This document shows, one piece after another, positions 32,331 to 43,324 of a stretch of 64,000 bases of DNA; positions within the stretch are counted from its first letter, which is position 1, and each line of letters begins with the position of its first letter. The stretch lies in NCBI GenBank assembly GCA_947561395.2, contig OX387185.1, forward strand, positions 20,486,366-20,550,365, given 5' to 3'. The notes below the pieces were generated by a model. It was not told where the DNA came from. It saw only the letters and a program-made list of their open reading frames with translations, and made no database searches. The translations under genes were made by a program, and so were the position numbers. This DNA is from Buxus sempervirens (lineage: Eukaryota; Streptophyta; Magnoliopsida; Buxales; Buxaceae).

Positions 32331-34552
32331 GCAGAAAATGCAGAATTTCGTATTTTCAAACCCTGATTCAATTCTAAACTATTTTTAACAAATTTTAACC
32401 TTCAAATAAGATGTTTTAAGGCCAAAATAAATTACGAATTCCCTGTTTTACAAAAGAATAAAAATAGAGAGGTATTTAGGGTATTTAGTTGCCAAGCTTT
32501 GTAAATAGCAAGAAACCTAAGTTTTGGAAAAACTAGACTTGTAACCTTGTGAGATTTGATTAATGACCTATAAATTCATACTGTTAACCAGAATATGTTA
32601 TACAGATTTCCAGATCAGATTTTGAATATAGTTAACCCAATAAAAAAGGAAATTACATATATAACCATTATACGCCACTAGGCACTATTACTTACAGTAA
32701 TATTAGCCCTTAGGGATTGTTGGTGTCTAGTGGGCATAGCTAGTTATGGATCCATAGTTTTAGCTAGATAGCTAAGGGATATTTCATTTGGGTTGGGTTA
32801 CTCCCTGTTACGAATGGTTTGCTCTGGAGGATCTTATGTCTGGAGGGACACCCCGGTGCTCCATTGGTGATTCCATGTACATGTGGATAAGCGACCATCT
32901 CCATGTATTGATTTCGGTGCTGCATGCTGGTGGTACTTGCCAACTTGGTTGAGTTCGTGTGCAATAAGTCGATGACTACGGTTCTTATCTAAGGTGATCT
33001 TCACGGGTTTGAGTATCATTAGTAGCGTCGTCCATAAGCCACACGGTGGTATAGCATATGGTTTAGAGTCATCTCAAACGTGTATCTTTCTTTGTGAGTC
33101 CTACAATGATACTGACATCACAAACACTTAATTATGACAATACTCACATGCAGGATGCATGTATTGGATGTTATGGTTGGATGTGACTGTTTAGTAGATC
33201 CCGGATTTATGTTAAATTCTATAAATGATTTCTGAATCATGATCTTTATATACTTTATCTGTTCTTAATTATTAAACTGTTTTGCATGCTGATTTGTATT
33301 CCATGAACAATATGAATGTTTATATGAGCTTGTTTACTCGAGACTGCTTATACGTGCATGAAAATCTATTTTATGGATTATGAACTGTTTATAGCATGCA
33401 TGTGTTGTCTATTGGGATATTCGTATCTCACCCTACTTCCTTATGTTATTTTTCAGCTGATACGCGAGAGGGGGATCACAGTGGTGATTACCAGGGTAAT
33501 CTTGTCTACTATTCACCGGAGGATTATTTTTATCCCGATTTGAAGTGAGGTCATGGAGAGAGGATGCATATTAGTACTTTAGTCAGTTTGATTATATTGA
33601 TTATTTTTTTTGGATGTAATAGAGAGATTGAGAGTTTAGTAACCCTTTTGATTATTACCAGACTTAAATGATTATTGGATATTGGATGTTTTTTTATTGG
33701 ATTCATCTTATGATGATATTAGACTACACTTTCGCACATTGATGTTCCGCACTCTGATATTTTATTAATAAATGATTTAATTAATTCTTTAGTCTGGTTA
33801 TTCATTGATTATCATTTGATATGGGCCAGTAGCATCTCGAATTCAGTTGTTGGGCTGAATTCGGGTTGTTACAGTGGCGAACTGGATATGGGTCAAGGTC
33901 AGATTTTATTAACCCGGGTGTTAGCACCTGATTTTTGCACCCCCGAAATGAAGAAAAATGAAAAGTCAAACCCTGAGGGGGTCAAAAAATTGACTTTTTA
34001 ATTCAAGTGAATTTGGCCATCAAACTTCATCTCATTGAAAAAAGCATTTCGACACGGTTCTAACGCAATTAAATTTGCTAGAATCGGAGTCTGGATGAGA
34101 AAGATATGAGCTGGTCAAACTTTTGGGGAGCAAAAAGTTGAATTTTTGCTCAACCCCAATTCAACTGCCAAACTTGATCCCAATGGATAGATGGTTCCAA
34201 GCCGGTTCCAACAACACTAAGTTTGCTAAAATCGGACACCGGACGAAGAAGTTACGAGCAGTTGAAGTTTCAGAAAAACTGCCCATGTGGCAAAAAGGCA
34301 GAAAAATGGAATAAACCAATAGAATAGATAAAATAAATGTGTTTATTAATATTTTAATAAAGGGAATCTCGCTTTTTAATAAAATAATCGGAAAAATCAA
34401 ACGAAATCTTGCAAAAAACTGAATTGAATAAAGGTTTGAAATCCAAACATTTCAAATACAGACAAGCTTCTGGAAGAAGACACGCGTCACTGTACGGCGG
34501 GATATGCGTCCCGTAAGGCCGATTCTGCGAGATTTGCAAATGTGCGTTTTTT

Positions 34553-34628
34553 GCCCGTATTTGAAGTACGGGCAAGGCACGCCCGTATTTGAATTACGGG
34601 CAAGGCATGCCCATATTTGAAATACGGG
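34553..34628. repeat. Three CCCGTA...TACGGG hairpins before a TATA box
   Basis: GCCCGTA/TACGGGC arms pair at 34553-34559/34567-34573 and 34581-34587/34595-34601. A third, GCCCATA...TACGGG(C), starts at 34609 and was cut at its last base by insertion of the 17-kb element; its closing C is at 51798. Confidence 0.85.
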
Positions 34629-35320
34629 TGTAAGCACTTTATTTTTGCACCCCTAGAATTGCTGAAAATGAAAACCTTGGCAAAAAGTCAAACCCCGAGG
34701 GGACAAAAAGTTGACTTTTTGATTAAGTGATATTTGGCCACCTTGCTTTATATCATTGGATAGAGAATCTCGACACGATTCCAGCGCAACTGAGTTTGCA
34801 AGAATCGGAGTCCGGATGAGGGTTCTGTGGGCGGTCAAACTTGGGCAAAGCCAAAAGTTGACTTTCTGCTAAAATCCGATCCAGAGGCCTTGCTTTATAT
34901 CATTGGATAGAGAATCTCGACACGATTCCAACGCAACTGAGTTTGCAGGAATCGGAGTCCGGATGAAGAAAATATGAGCTGACAAAATTCCCGAGCAGCA
35001 AAACCGGCAAACTGCGCACGTGGAAAAGAGCTGCACACGTGGCGAGTTGCGCAGGAAAATATCTCGGGGATCAAATCCGTAAATATCCAAACATTCAAAA
35101 TATCCCAGGGACCAATCTGAAAGTATCTGAAAATATCTGAATAAAATAATATTAAACCTAAATATCCCAGGGACCATATCCTAATTTTCAGATTTTTAAG
35201 ACAAACGAGCGGCGGCATTTATTGTTTTGTAATAATTATGACGCTCGCGCAAACATGGCGAGCGGCATGCGCTCACCTTGAGCTGGGCGCCAAGGTGAGC
35301 GGCACCCCATTTCCCTTGCC

Positions 35321-35608
35321 TATATAAGCCGCGCAAGGCTTCATTTCCGGGGGTTCGGATTTTTGGTGGGAGATTTTTTGTTTTGTGGCTGGGCATTCTC
35401 TGGTTTTGGGATTCGAGGGTTCGGCATTGTTTTTCTGGGCTCGGGATTTTGAAGAAAAAGACCAGACACACACACCCCCCTCCCTTCCTCTTCTTCCTTG
35501 TCAAATCCGAAGGTCATGCTCTTGGTGTGGGAAGAAGGAGGCTCCGGCAGCAGCTCGTGAGCTCCAAGGAACCCTCCGGCCTACTCTACAAAGACCTGGA
35601 ACCAAGGT
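35321..35608 (+). promoter_or_regulatory. 5' LTR promoter and leader: TATA box plus 5' splice donor
   Basis: TATATAAGCC lies at 35321. ACCAAG|GTGAGCTC, a consensus donor, has its GT at 35607-35608, about 290 bp downstream. An (AT)n run follows at 35632-35651. Together with the acceptor at 41096 it defines a predicted 5.5-kb leader intron. Confidence 0.6.
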
Positions 35609-35984
35609 GAGCTCTCCATTTTCTTTTGTTAATATATATATATATATATAAATCAGGCTTCCCATGCATCTCTAACACCTTGTTTGTCATTGCTTGCATG
35701 ATTCGAAGGGGAGCATGTTCCCTCTGATCTCATCTCTTGTATCCCGAATAAGGCCCCCTGTTCCCTTCTCCCTTATTCATATTCTGTTAATCCATGATGC
35801 TGCTAGTGTTTTAATTTTCTTCTGTTAGTGTTTTGTCTCGGATCTGGGGTTCCGAAGAGATTTGAGTAGGGGTGTTGAAGTCGAGCTGAGTTCGAAGGTA
35901 TTCTGGGAGTCTAACGATCCCCAGAAATCAGTTACAGAGCTTCAAAAACCTGTTTAAAAATAAAACAGGGAGCATCGGGTGTCC

Positions 35985-36135
35985 GCTGAGTTCGCGCGAA
36001 GCTCGCGTGAGGCTCACGCCCACTTCGCGCGAGCTTCGCGCGAAGCTCCCGCACGAAGCTCGCGCGAAGTTCGCGCGAACTTCACGCGCGCTTTTTTTCA
36101 CGCGAACCTCGTGCGCGCGCTTTTTCGTGCTCCGC
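35985..36135. repeat. CGCGCGAA-rich palindrome cluster
   Basis: TTCGCGCGAA, AGCTCGCGCGAAG, GAAGTTCGCGCGAACTTC and CACGCGCGC units overlap to give dense inverted repeats; GAAGTTCGCGCGAACTTC is a perfect 18-bp palindrome. The same block is at 50309-50459 in the 3' LTR with only a few changes. Confidence 0.9.
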
Positions 36136-37391
36136 GGGTTTTTGGTCCGCCCGGCCCGCGCCGACCTCGCGCCTAGTGCCCGAAGTCGGCGCATACCCCT
36201 AAAAGCCTGCCGAAATACTATATTTTTGAAAATTTCCGAAAATATCCTTTACTGTACCGCGGGGGGGCCGCGGGGGGCTTCGCCCCCCCGCACCCCCACC
36301 CCCTTTGTTCGCTATGCATTAACTAGTTCCTGGGTACAGGGGCCCCGGGTACCTCCCCTTGGACCCAGCATAATGAGCTAGTCTCCCCTTGCTAAGTATT
36401 AATTTTGATATGTTTCTGTGGCCTATATTCTGTAACTACTTTTGCTAAGTATGGGTGGCATTCTTAAATCGAGCCAAATGAACCAATAGGGTTTCCGGGT
36501 GACGACCTAGACCCTTGGTCCAACTTGATTTCCAGTGAGCCTTCCAACGGGGCCCACCTGGCCCAATAAACATGTATGCATGCAACTTAATCAAGATAAG
36601 TGAAATTAACCGATTAAACCGGGCGGGCCAAACTTAAGGCGGTCCACCTGAACCGGACTTGTGAAATTGATGCATGAAATGCGTGGTTTGGCCGAGACCA
36701 CGGGCAGGGCCTATTCGGGCCCACTAAGCCCATGAACCCAACCAACTTAGGGTTTAAGAACCCTAACCCAGGAAGTCTTGGGTTTTCAAGCCCAAGCCTA
36801 GGTAAAGGGCCCCAAGCCCAATATCTGGCCCATTTTGGTATATGTAATCAAAGATAACTCAAACCACTTGGCAACCAATTGTGTGGTCCACTCAAGGGCC
36901 CACGGACAATCCCGGCCCACTTGTGCATAGAAATCAAATTTAATCAAACTTGGAATTTAAATAAAATCAATTTACTTAAACCAAAGCCCAAAGGGCCTCT
37001 CAGGTTTAGACTGAGGCCCACCAGGGGACATGTGGGCTCAACCAAGCCCACCAAGGAATCCGCCGGCCTTCCAATGGGGCCCGCCCAATCAGACTCACAT
37101 CACTTTAATAATAAGAAGATAAAATCAAGTAAAGGGACCCACACCACTTTGGCGGTCCCGCCAGACTTAACCAAAATTGAATGTTGGATTAGACATCGGG
37201 TAAGTGAGAGACCAGAATTGACTCAAACCAAGGAAACCTACGGGACCCGTCACTTGACGGGGTGGACTGGGGTGTCTACGGACTTCCCCAGACCGCAACC
37301 GAGCCCTTACTTAGAATCTCAAAGCCGCAGACCAAAAGCCTTAGTAGAAGAACTTAGGCACCCAGGTGTCTGCCTGCACCCCATCAGGCAG

Positions 37392-37401
37392 TGGCGACTC
37401 C
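37392..37401 (+). other. PBS-like sequence inside the LTR (TGGCGACTCC)
   Basis: TGGCGACTCC occurs 80 bp upstream of the true PBS, which begins with the same TGGCGACTC. It is preceded by CCCCATCAGGCAG, a 7-bp hairpin with CTGCCTG upstream. The same ten bases, or a one-base variant, occur near the 3' end of every Ogre-type LTR in the window. Confidence 0.85.
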
Positions 37402-37471
37402 AAACAAATCCCGAGGCACGCATCGTTTTGCGTGCGCCTCGTCGTGCGACCGAAATCGGGTGCGCACAGCC

Positions 37472-37489
37472 TGGCGACTCTGCTGGGGA
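37472..37489 (+). other. Primer-binding site, Arg-tRNA type
   Basis: TGGCGACTCTGCTGGGGA starts three bases (GCC) after the 5' LTR end. Ogre elements are known to use an arginine tRNA, whose 3' end GAGTCGCCA pairs with TGGCGACTC. Confidence 0.85.
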
Positions 37490-39479
37490 CTTCTCAGCCC
37501 AATAGAACCCTTGGTTAGAATGAGTCAACCTAAGAGGGATTTAGTCGATTTTAGGGTTTTACTACCTCGCTTAGTAAGACGTAGAATACTCGTAAATGCG
37601 TATTCTGGGGAGTCCTGACACAAGGACATGATAATTGCCTAAGGAAAGTTGAATTTAAGCGGTCCCCTGTGACCCTCCACTTACCTGGGGACTCTCCCGG
37701 AACCTCGTATTGCGTGCCAATTCTGCACCTTACTATACGAGACGGTAAAATTCCTTTATCAACAAAAGCCGATCAAATCTCACCCGGTTAGACACCGCAC
37801 TCAGCCCAAAGGCACATACGGGCACACCACCACACCGTGGATGGATTTATTTTCCAGTTTTGTGATAAACTGCGTGGGGTGACACGCACAAGGGAGGATG
37901 CGTGAATGATCCGACCTTGAATGATTGAGTGAATGCGGATATTGCTTCTTCTTCTCCAAAACCTAGATCTATCTAGCAGCCTACCCTTCTGATTCCTATG
38001 AACTGACTCTTGGGATGGTATTAGCACCTACGCTCCCGTGGCTTGCCGGGGAAAGCAGGGTAAACCCATCCCCCCAGTTTCCTGGAGTCCATTAGCACCA
38101 CTGGTTTCTTGCCGTGGCATGCGAGGATCTAGTACTAGTCCAGACCCTTGTAGGCATATGTCTCGGGCTGGGTATCCTTCCCCACCTAACGTTTCTGAAT
38201 GAACCTTGCGTTGAGCATGAGAGGGTGAGTAGGATGTGAATGATGAATAAAATTCAGAGTCCATCAGGGGCAGCAACCCCCGCTTTTTGCATCAAAATTG
38301 AGTAAACCCTAGATCATGGGCAACCTCAGCCCTAATTTAGGAAGCTCACCTAATTTTGATCAGGGGAACCACCCCAGATCCATGCATGGAGTCCTGTATG
38401 CTATGGGCCTTGACCCATTGAGTCCGTTGGAAGCACTCTGAGTCCGGGTCAGCCTTTTGAGCAGATAAAAGCCGGCTAGATCAGACAATCAGGTGAAAGC
38501 AGGCCAGATCATAGCAGGGGAACTAAACCCTAGATTTAGGAATTTGGCTTACCCGCCTTGAAGCAAATTTTTATCCTTCCTTTTGGCTCTCAACAGCCCT
38601 GAGGATGAATCCTTTGCAGATTTTTTGTGAATATCATGTAAATTTTCGCCCTCGCTGGCAAGTTGTAAATTCTTTTGGTTTGATACCTGAAGGCAAAAGC
38701 AGACGAAAGAACAAATGAAAGAAAAGCTAATCAGGACTCAGCTGTGCTTCCATACACAAGTGTGTCTAGGAATCGTGCCCCGCGAGGCACCAACCTTTTT
38801 AGGGCTATGCACACACCCTTTTTGATGTAATTTTCTCATATTCAATTTTGGATATAGGTTTTTGAATGGTAATGCCATTTAGCCTCGGCTTTAATTTTGT
38901 GCAAGCACCTTCATGCATTGAATGCACACACTTCAAAATCATCTGCACAAGCTTTTTTATCAAATCATTTTCAAAAGAAATAATGCAAAAAATTTCCAAA
39001 GATCAAAGTTACACCGGGACTGGCTCCAATTCCCTGTGCCTCAATCAGCTTCAGCTTAATCAAAAAAAAAAATCATTGAAATAAATGGGCTGTGACCTAG
39101 CCCAAACTAACAGGTCAAGAAAAATCAAGGATGAGTCTAACCCTTGTTGAGGACCATCAGCCAAGTTGAAAAAAAAATGATGATGAAAAGAAAATAAAGA
39201 AGAAATTTCAAATCCAAGTAAAGACCAAATATGGCAAAATTCCAATTGCTAATCTCAAATCTCAGTCAAAGCCATTTTGTGCTTCTGCAGCCCTAGGAAA
39301 TCATTTCGCGTTTCCCCAAAAACAGGAACTCTTCCCAAACCGGGACTTCTGCCCAAACAGGGACTTTCTGCCCAAGACAGGGACTTCTGCCCAAACCGGG
39401 ACTACCCACAAAATCAGGGACTCTTCCCCTCGCCTCTGAGTGGCTAAATCTTAGAAACCATTTCGCGTTTCTGCTACTT
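37490..39479 (+). other. Untranslated leader of the Ogre-like element
   Basis: No supported protein frame. After the PBS there are motifs such as TGGGGACTCTCCCGGAACC (about 37686). Poly-A runs lie near 39060 and 39168. The degenerate forerunner of the minisatellite (CCCAAACCGGGACTTCTGCC) repeats at 39335-39410. Confidence 0.6.
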
Positions 39480-40320
39480 CCGAAACCACTTCGTGTTTCC
39501 AAAATCCGAAACCACTTCGTGTTTCCAAAATCCGAAACCACTTCGTGTTTCCAAATCTGAAACCACTTCGTGTTTCCAAAATCCCAAACCACTTCGTGTT
39601 TCCAAGTCCGAAACCACTTCGTGTTTCCAAAGTCCGAAACCACTTCGTGTCTCCAAGTCCGAACCCACTTCGTGTTTCCAAAGTCCGAAACCACTTCGTG
39701 TTTCCAAATCCGAAACCACTTCATGTTTCCAAAATCCGAAACCACTTCGTGTTTCCAAATCTGAAACCACTTCGTGTTTCCAAAGTCCGAAACCACTTCG
39801 TGTTTCCAAATCCGAAACCACTTCGTGTTTCCAAAGTCCGAAACCACTTCGTGTCTCCAAGTCCGAACCCACTTCGTGTTTCCAAAGTCCGAAACCACTT
39901 CGTGTTTCCAAATCCGAAACCACTTCATGTTTCCAAAATCCGAAACCACTTCGTGTTTCCAAATCCGAAACCACTTCGTGTTGCCAAAGTCCGAAACCAC
40001 TTCGTGTTTCCAAATCCGAAACCACTTCGTGTTTCCAAAATCCGAAACCACTTCGTGTTTCCAAATCCGAAACCACTTCGTGTTTCCAAAGTCCGAAACC
40101 ACTTCGTGTTTCCAAATCTGAAACCACTTCGTGTTTCCAAAATCCGAAACCACTTCGTGTTTCCAAATCCGAAACCACTTCGTGTTTCCAAGTCCGAAAG
40201 CACTTCGTGTTTCCAAATCCGAAACCACTTCGTGTTTCCAAAGTCCGAAACCACTTCGTGTCTCCAAGTCCGAAACCACTTTGTGTTTCCAAATCTGAAA
40301 CCACTTTGTGTTTCCCAAAA
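39480..40320. repeat. Minisatellite, mixed 25/26-bp units, about 33 copies
   Basis: Units read CGAAACCACTTCGTGTTTCC followed by AAAATC, AAAGTC, AAATC or AAGTC, giving 26- and 25-bp versions. An eight-unit block of 204 bp is repeated: GTGTCTCCAAGTCCGAACCC occurs at 39647 and again at 39851. The unit lacks stops in most frames, so long frames on both strands (for example 39293-40336 minus) are artefacts. Degenerate units continue to about 40575. Confidence 0.95.
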
Positions 40321-40575
40321 TCTTAGTCGAAGCCATTTCGTGCTTCCGCTAATCTGAAGCCATTTCGTGCTTCCCCCAACTTGAAACCATTTCGTGTTTC
40401 CAAATTGAAACCATTTCGTGTTTCCCAAAATCTTAATTTGAAGCCATTTCGTGCTTCCGCTACTCTGAAACCGTTTCGTGTTTCCGAAATCCAAATCGAA
40501 GCCATTTCGCGCTTCCCCGGTTCCTAATAGGAGTCATTCGTGCTTCTGCTGCTTTGGAAATCATTTCGCGTTTCC
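40321..40575. repeat. Degenerate tail of the minisatellite
   Basis: Units now read GAAGCCATTTCGTGCTTCCGC or GAAACCATTTCGTGTTTCC, with varied spacers. They look like an older part of the same array. Confidence 0.8.
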
Positions 40576-40749
40576 CCAAACTCGGTAGAAATTACTTACC
40601 CTTCAGAAATCAACTCTTGAATTTCTTGGAGATCAAACACAGGGACTATCCCATGGACATGTACCAATATCTGGAAATCAACTCTTGCAGTTCCCAAAAT
40701 TTGCAGAAATCAATTCTCGCAGTTTCTGGAACCTAAAACAGGGACTCTC

Positions 40750-40995
40750 CCCTTACCTCCGAAGTGGCGGTTAAAAAGAGATCAAAATGAAAATCAACTC
40801 TTGCAGTTTCCCCAAAATTTCATAAAAATCCATTCCTGCAGTTCCCCAAAATCAAAACAAAACCTTATTTCCTTACCTCCGAAGTGGCGGTTCAAAATCT
40901 TCTTCCTTTACCTCCGAAGTGGCGGTTAAAAAGAATCCAACCTCCAAAGTGGCGGTTAAAAACCTTATTTCCTTATCTCCGAGGTAGCAGTTAAA
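40750..40995 (+). repeat. Second repeat: CCTCCGAAGTGGCGGTTAAAAA
   Basis: Copies lie near 40757, 40877, 40911, 40939 and 40976 with irregular spacing, between the minisatellite and gag. Confidence 0.8.
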
Positions 40996-41070
40996 AAGGG
41001 AATCAAATAAAGAAAAATCACCACAAATAATCTGCACTGGCATGCATTATTGCAACATGCATTCTTTATA

Positions 41071-41096
41071 CTGACTTGTGTCTTTTCATTTTCAAG
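41071..41096 (+). other. Predicted 3' splice acceptor before gag
   Basis: CTGAC (41071-41075) fits a plant branch point with its A 22 bases before the AG. A pyrimidine-rich stretch, TTGTGTCTTTTCATTTTCAG-like (actual end TTTTCAAG), leads to AG at 41095-41096. The gag ATG is 57 bp downstream at 41153. Confidence 0.55.
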
Positions 41097-41152
41097 GTAC
41101 CAAGATTGCGTTTCGCAGTCCATACCTCCTACGTTCAAGAAGAAGATTACAG

Positions 41153-42715
41153 ATGGATCCTGCTGAAGAACTTGAGCAAGCGCCACCTCTCCCGCCTCAT
41201 GGGCAAGAGGACTTGGAAGGCCACCCCGTGATCGCTGGTCTTAATCAGTAGATGGCCAACATGTCCACCATGATGACTGCCATGATGCAGCAAATGGAGA
41301 GAATGCAAGCGCCACAGCAGCTTGTACAGCCACCACCAGCGGTACCTCCGCCACAGCAGCCGATACCTCCGGTACAACAGCCACCGCCAGTTCTCCCATA
41401 GTTGAACCTACAGCCACCAGAACCACGGATCCCGCATCGTTTGCCAGGCCAACCAGAGCAGCCCTTACAGATTCCGGCACCCCTAGCCGCACCACCACAG
41501 CAAGTAATGCCACAAGGAATGGGGCACGACGAAGAAGAATGGTACCGAGCACGGGAAGCACCAGGTATCTCAGTCCAGGTGCAAGCGGATGTGGAAATGC
41601 TAAAAGAACAGATGCGGATTGTGAACCAAGGTCCTATACCAAAGGAAGCCTCATTGGACAGACTAGGATTCTTCCCTAATCTGCAACTTCCGCCGAAGTT
41701 TAGGTGCCCAGACTTTGTGAAATTTGATGGAAATGGGTGCCCATTGTCTCACCTTAGGGCATACTACGGGGATATGTGCCAGTACGCCTATGATGAGAGA
41801 ATCATGATCCAATTCTTTCAACGCTCCCTGATAGGCTCAGCGCAGAAATGGTTCGCCGGTCTGGACAGGAACCAGATAAGAACGTGGGATGACCTGGCCA
41901 GCATATTCCTTGAACACTTCAAGTTCAACACGGAGGTCTTGCCCACACGGATGGAATTGCAAAAAATGACAAAGAAGAGCACTGAGTCCATTCGCAAATA
42001 TGCAAAGAGATGGCGAGAAATGGCCGGTATGGTGCAACCACCCATGTTGGAGAAAGAGATGGTGACATTGTTCATCTCAACGCTGGGGCAACCATACTAT
42101 ACACTGCTGCTGGGGCAGTTTGCGGCGAGTTTCGCTGATCTTGTGGTGGTAGCGGACAGAATAGAAGATGGAGTGAAGTCGGGCAGAGTGGCTGGCTTTG
42201 CAACTGAGCAGAGAAAGACCCCTGTCAGTGGAAGGAGCATGGATAGAAAGAAAGAGGACGAAGCCGTCAACTACGTCCAACAGAATAGGCCCCTCCACTT
42301 TTCGGCACCCGACAGGAGAGAGAGTCAGAATAGTGGTCAGGGAGCGCAATCAACAGGTCGGCCGAGGTGGACCAAGGAGGAATTCCAAGCAAGGTTGAAC
42401 CGGGTGTTCGCACCCTTACCTTATCCCTTGTCAGAATTGCTGCCAACCCTATTAAAGAAAGGGTACTTACAGAAGAAGCAGCCAACTCAGCAACCGTCCA
42501 ACAGTCGCTCCTACAATCCCAATGAGTATTGCGACTACCACATGGGAGCTCCCGGACATCATACCAATCGTTGCTGGGAACTGAAGCACGATGTCCAGGA
42601 TTTGATCGACAACAAGCGTATCTCGGTTGATCCCCCGGTATCGACTCCTCCCGCGGCCACCACCACGAACCCTCTCCCTGACCACAATCAGGCGTCTTCA
42701 AGTGGCACCCGCTGA
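41153..42715 (+). pseudogene. gag: gag of the Ogre-like element, two premature stops
   Basis: The frame is 520 codons from ATG 41153. The first ~110 residues are low in complexity (Q/P-rich, MMTAMMQQM). A retrotransposon Gag domain follows at about residues 180-350 (LPPKFRCPDFVKFDG, QRSLIGSAQKWFAGL, WDDLASIFLEHFKFN, VTLFISTLGQPYY). A zinc-knuckle-like CDYHMGAPGHHTNRCWEL near residue 460, typical of Tat/Ogre Gag, follows. TAG codons at 41249-41251 and 41399-41401 interrupt the N-terminal part; the stretch 41402-42712 is open. It ends at TGA 42713, where Ogre relatives continue into protease and pol. Confidence 0.9.
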
Positions 42716-43324
42716 ACAAGGTGGTAAAACTGCAAGGCAGAGAGCAATCCCGAAATCCAAAATCATCAAGTCTACCTGGACCAGGATAAGTTGAACTTTG
42801 CTTTTTGCACCAAGTATCCCTGGTAGGAATGTCTGTTTGTAAATATTTTAAATGCTTTTTACTTTCATGCAAGCTTTGTAAAGAACCTTTTGAAAAATAC
42901 AAAAAGAAAAGAAAATACCTTTTTGAAAAAAATACAAGTGAGTGGTCGATGATGACATCCCTCTGAGACCACACCTTTTGGCACGACCATGATCATGGAA
43001 AAATGCTAAGTTGCTCAAAGGTGTCTTCAGCCGGGTGCAATGTACTGCTCCCATGAGAACCTCGACTGAGCCAAAGGCAATCTTTCCTGATCCATGCTTT
43101 GATTTTCCTCCCAAACCTATCTTTACACCAGGGCAAAATGATCCTTGAGAGAAAGGAAAGGAAAAAGAAAGAGAAGTGAAAGTGCAAGAACCAGTTAAGG
43201 GCCAAGGCCGGCTTTAACATCATGTCTCTAAGAAAGGATGAGAGGCCATCCTTCATGCATCCTTGAATTTTAAGATCCGCTAGTCAAAACACTTTGGGCT
43301 TGATCGTATTATTCAAATACCTGT
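42716..43324 (+). other. Non-coding 3' region after gag (first part)
   Basis: No pol similarity was seen. The stretch contains A-rich runs (42890-42940) and ends at the reversed solo LTR inserted at 43325. Confidence 0.6.

Larger units (their letters stand above)
34629..37468 (+). repeat. 5' LTR of the Ogre-like element (2840 bp)
   Basis: It starts TGTAAGCACTTT and ends GGGTGCGCACA. By eye I count about 20 substitutions against the 3' LTR plus one 10-bp length difference (an extra CTGAAAATAT-like unit near 35125). The promoter TATATAA is at 35321-35327, with a hairpin GCTCACCTT (35271-35279)/AAGGTGAGC (35292-35300) before it. The frame at 36879-37505 has no sign of coding function; the same reading occurs in the 3' LTR. 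Confidence 0.95.

Noticed and set aside
36879..37505. A 208-codon frame in the 5' LTR, repeated as 229 codons at 51203-51892
   Set aside because: It lies within LTR sequence, crosses the PBS-like site and LTR end, and has no domain; its presence in both LTRs follows from LTR identity.
39480..40320. CRISPR-like array appearance
   Set aside because: Spacers are only 5-6 bases and repeat among themselves, and the DNA is a plant retroelement; it is a minisatellite.
39293..40336. Long open frames on both strands (up to 347 codons) with regular repeats
   Set aside because: They arise from a 25/26-bp tandem repeat without stop codons in several frames; the alternating unit lengths would shift any real protein frame, and no start context or domain is present.
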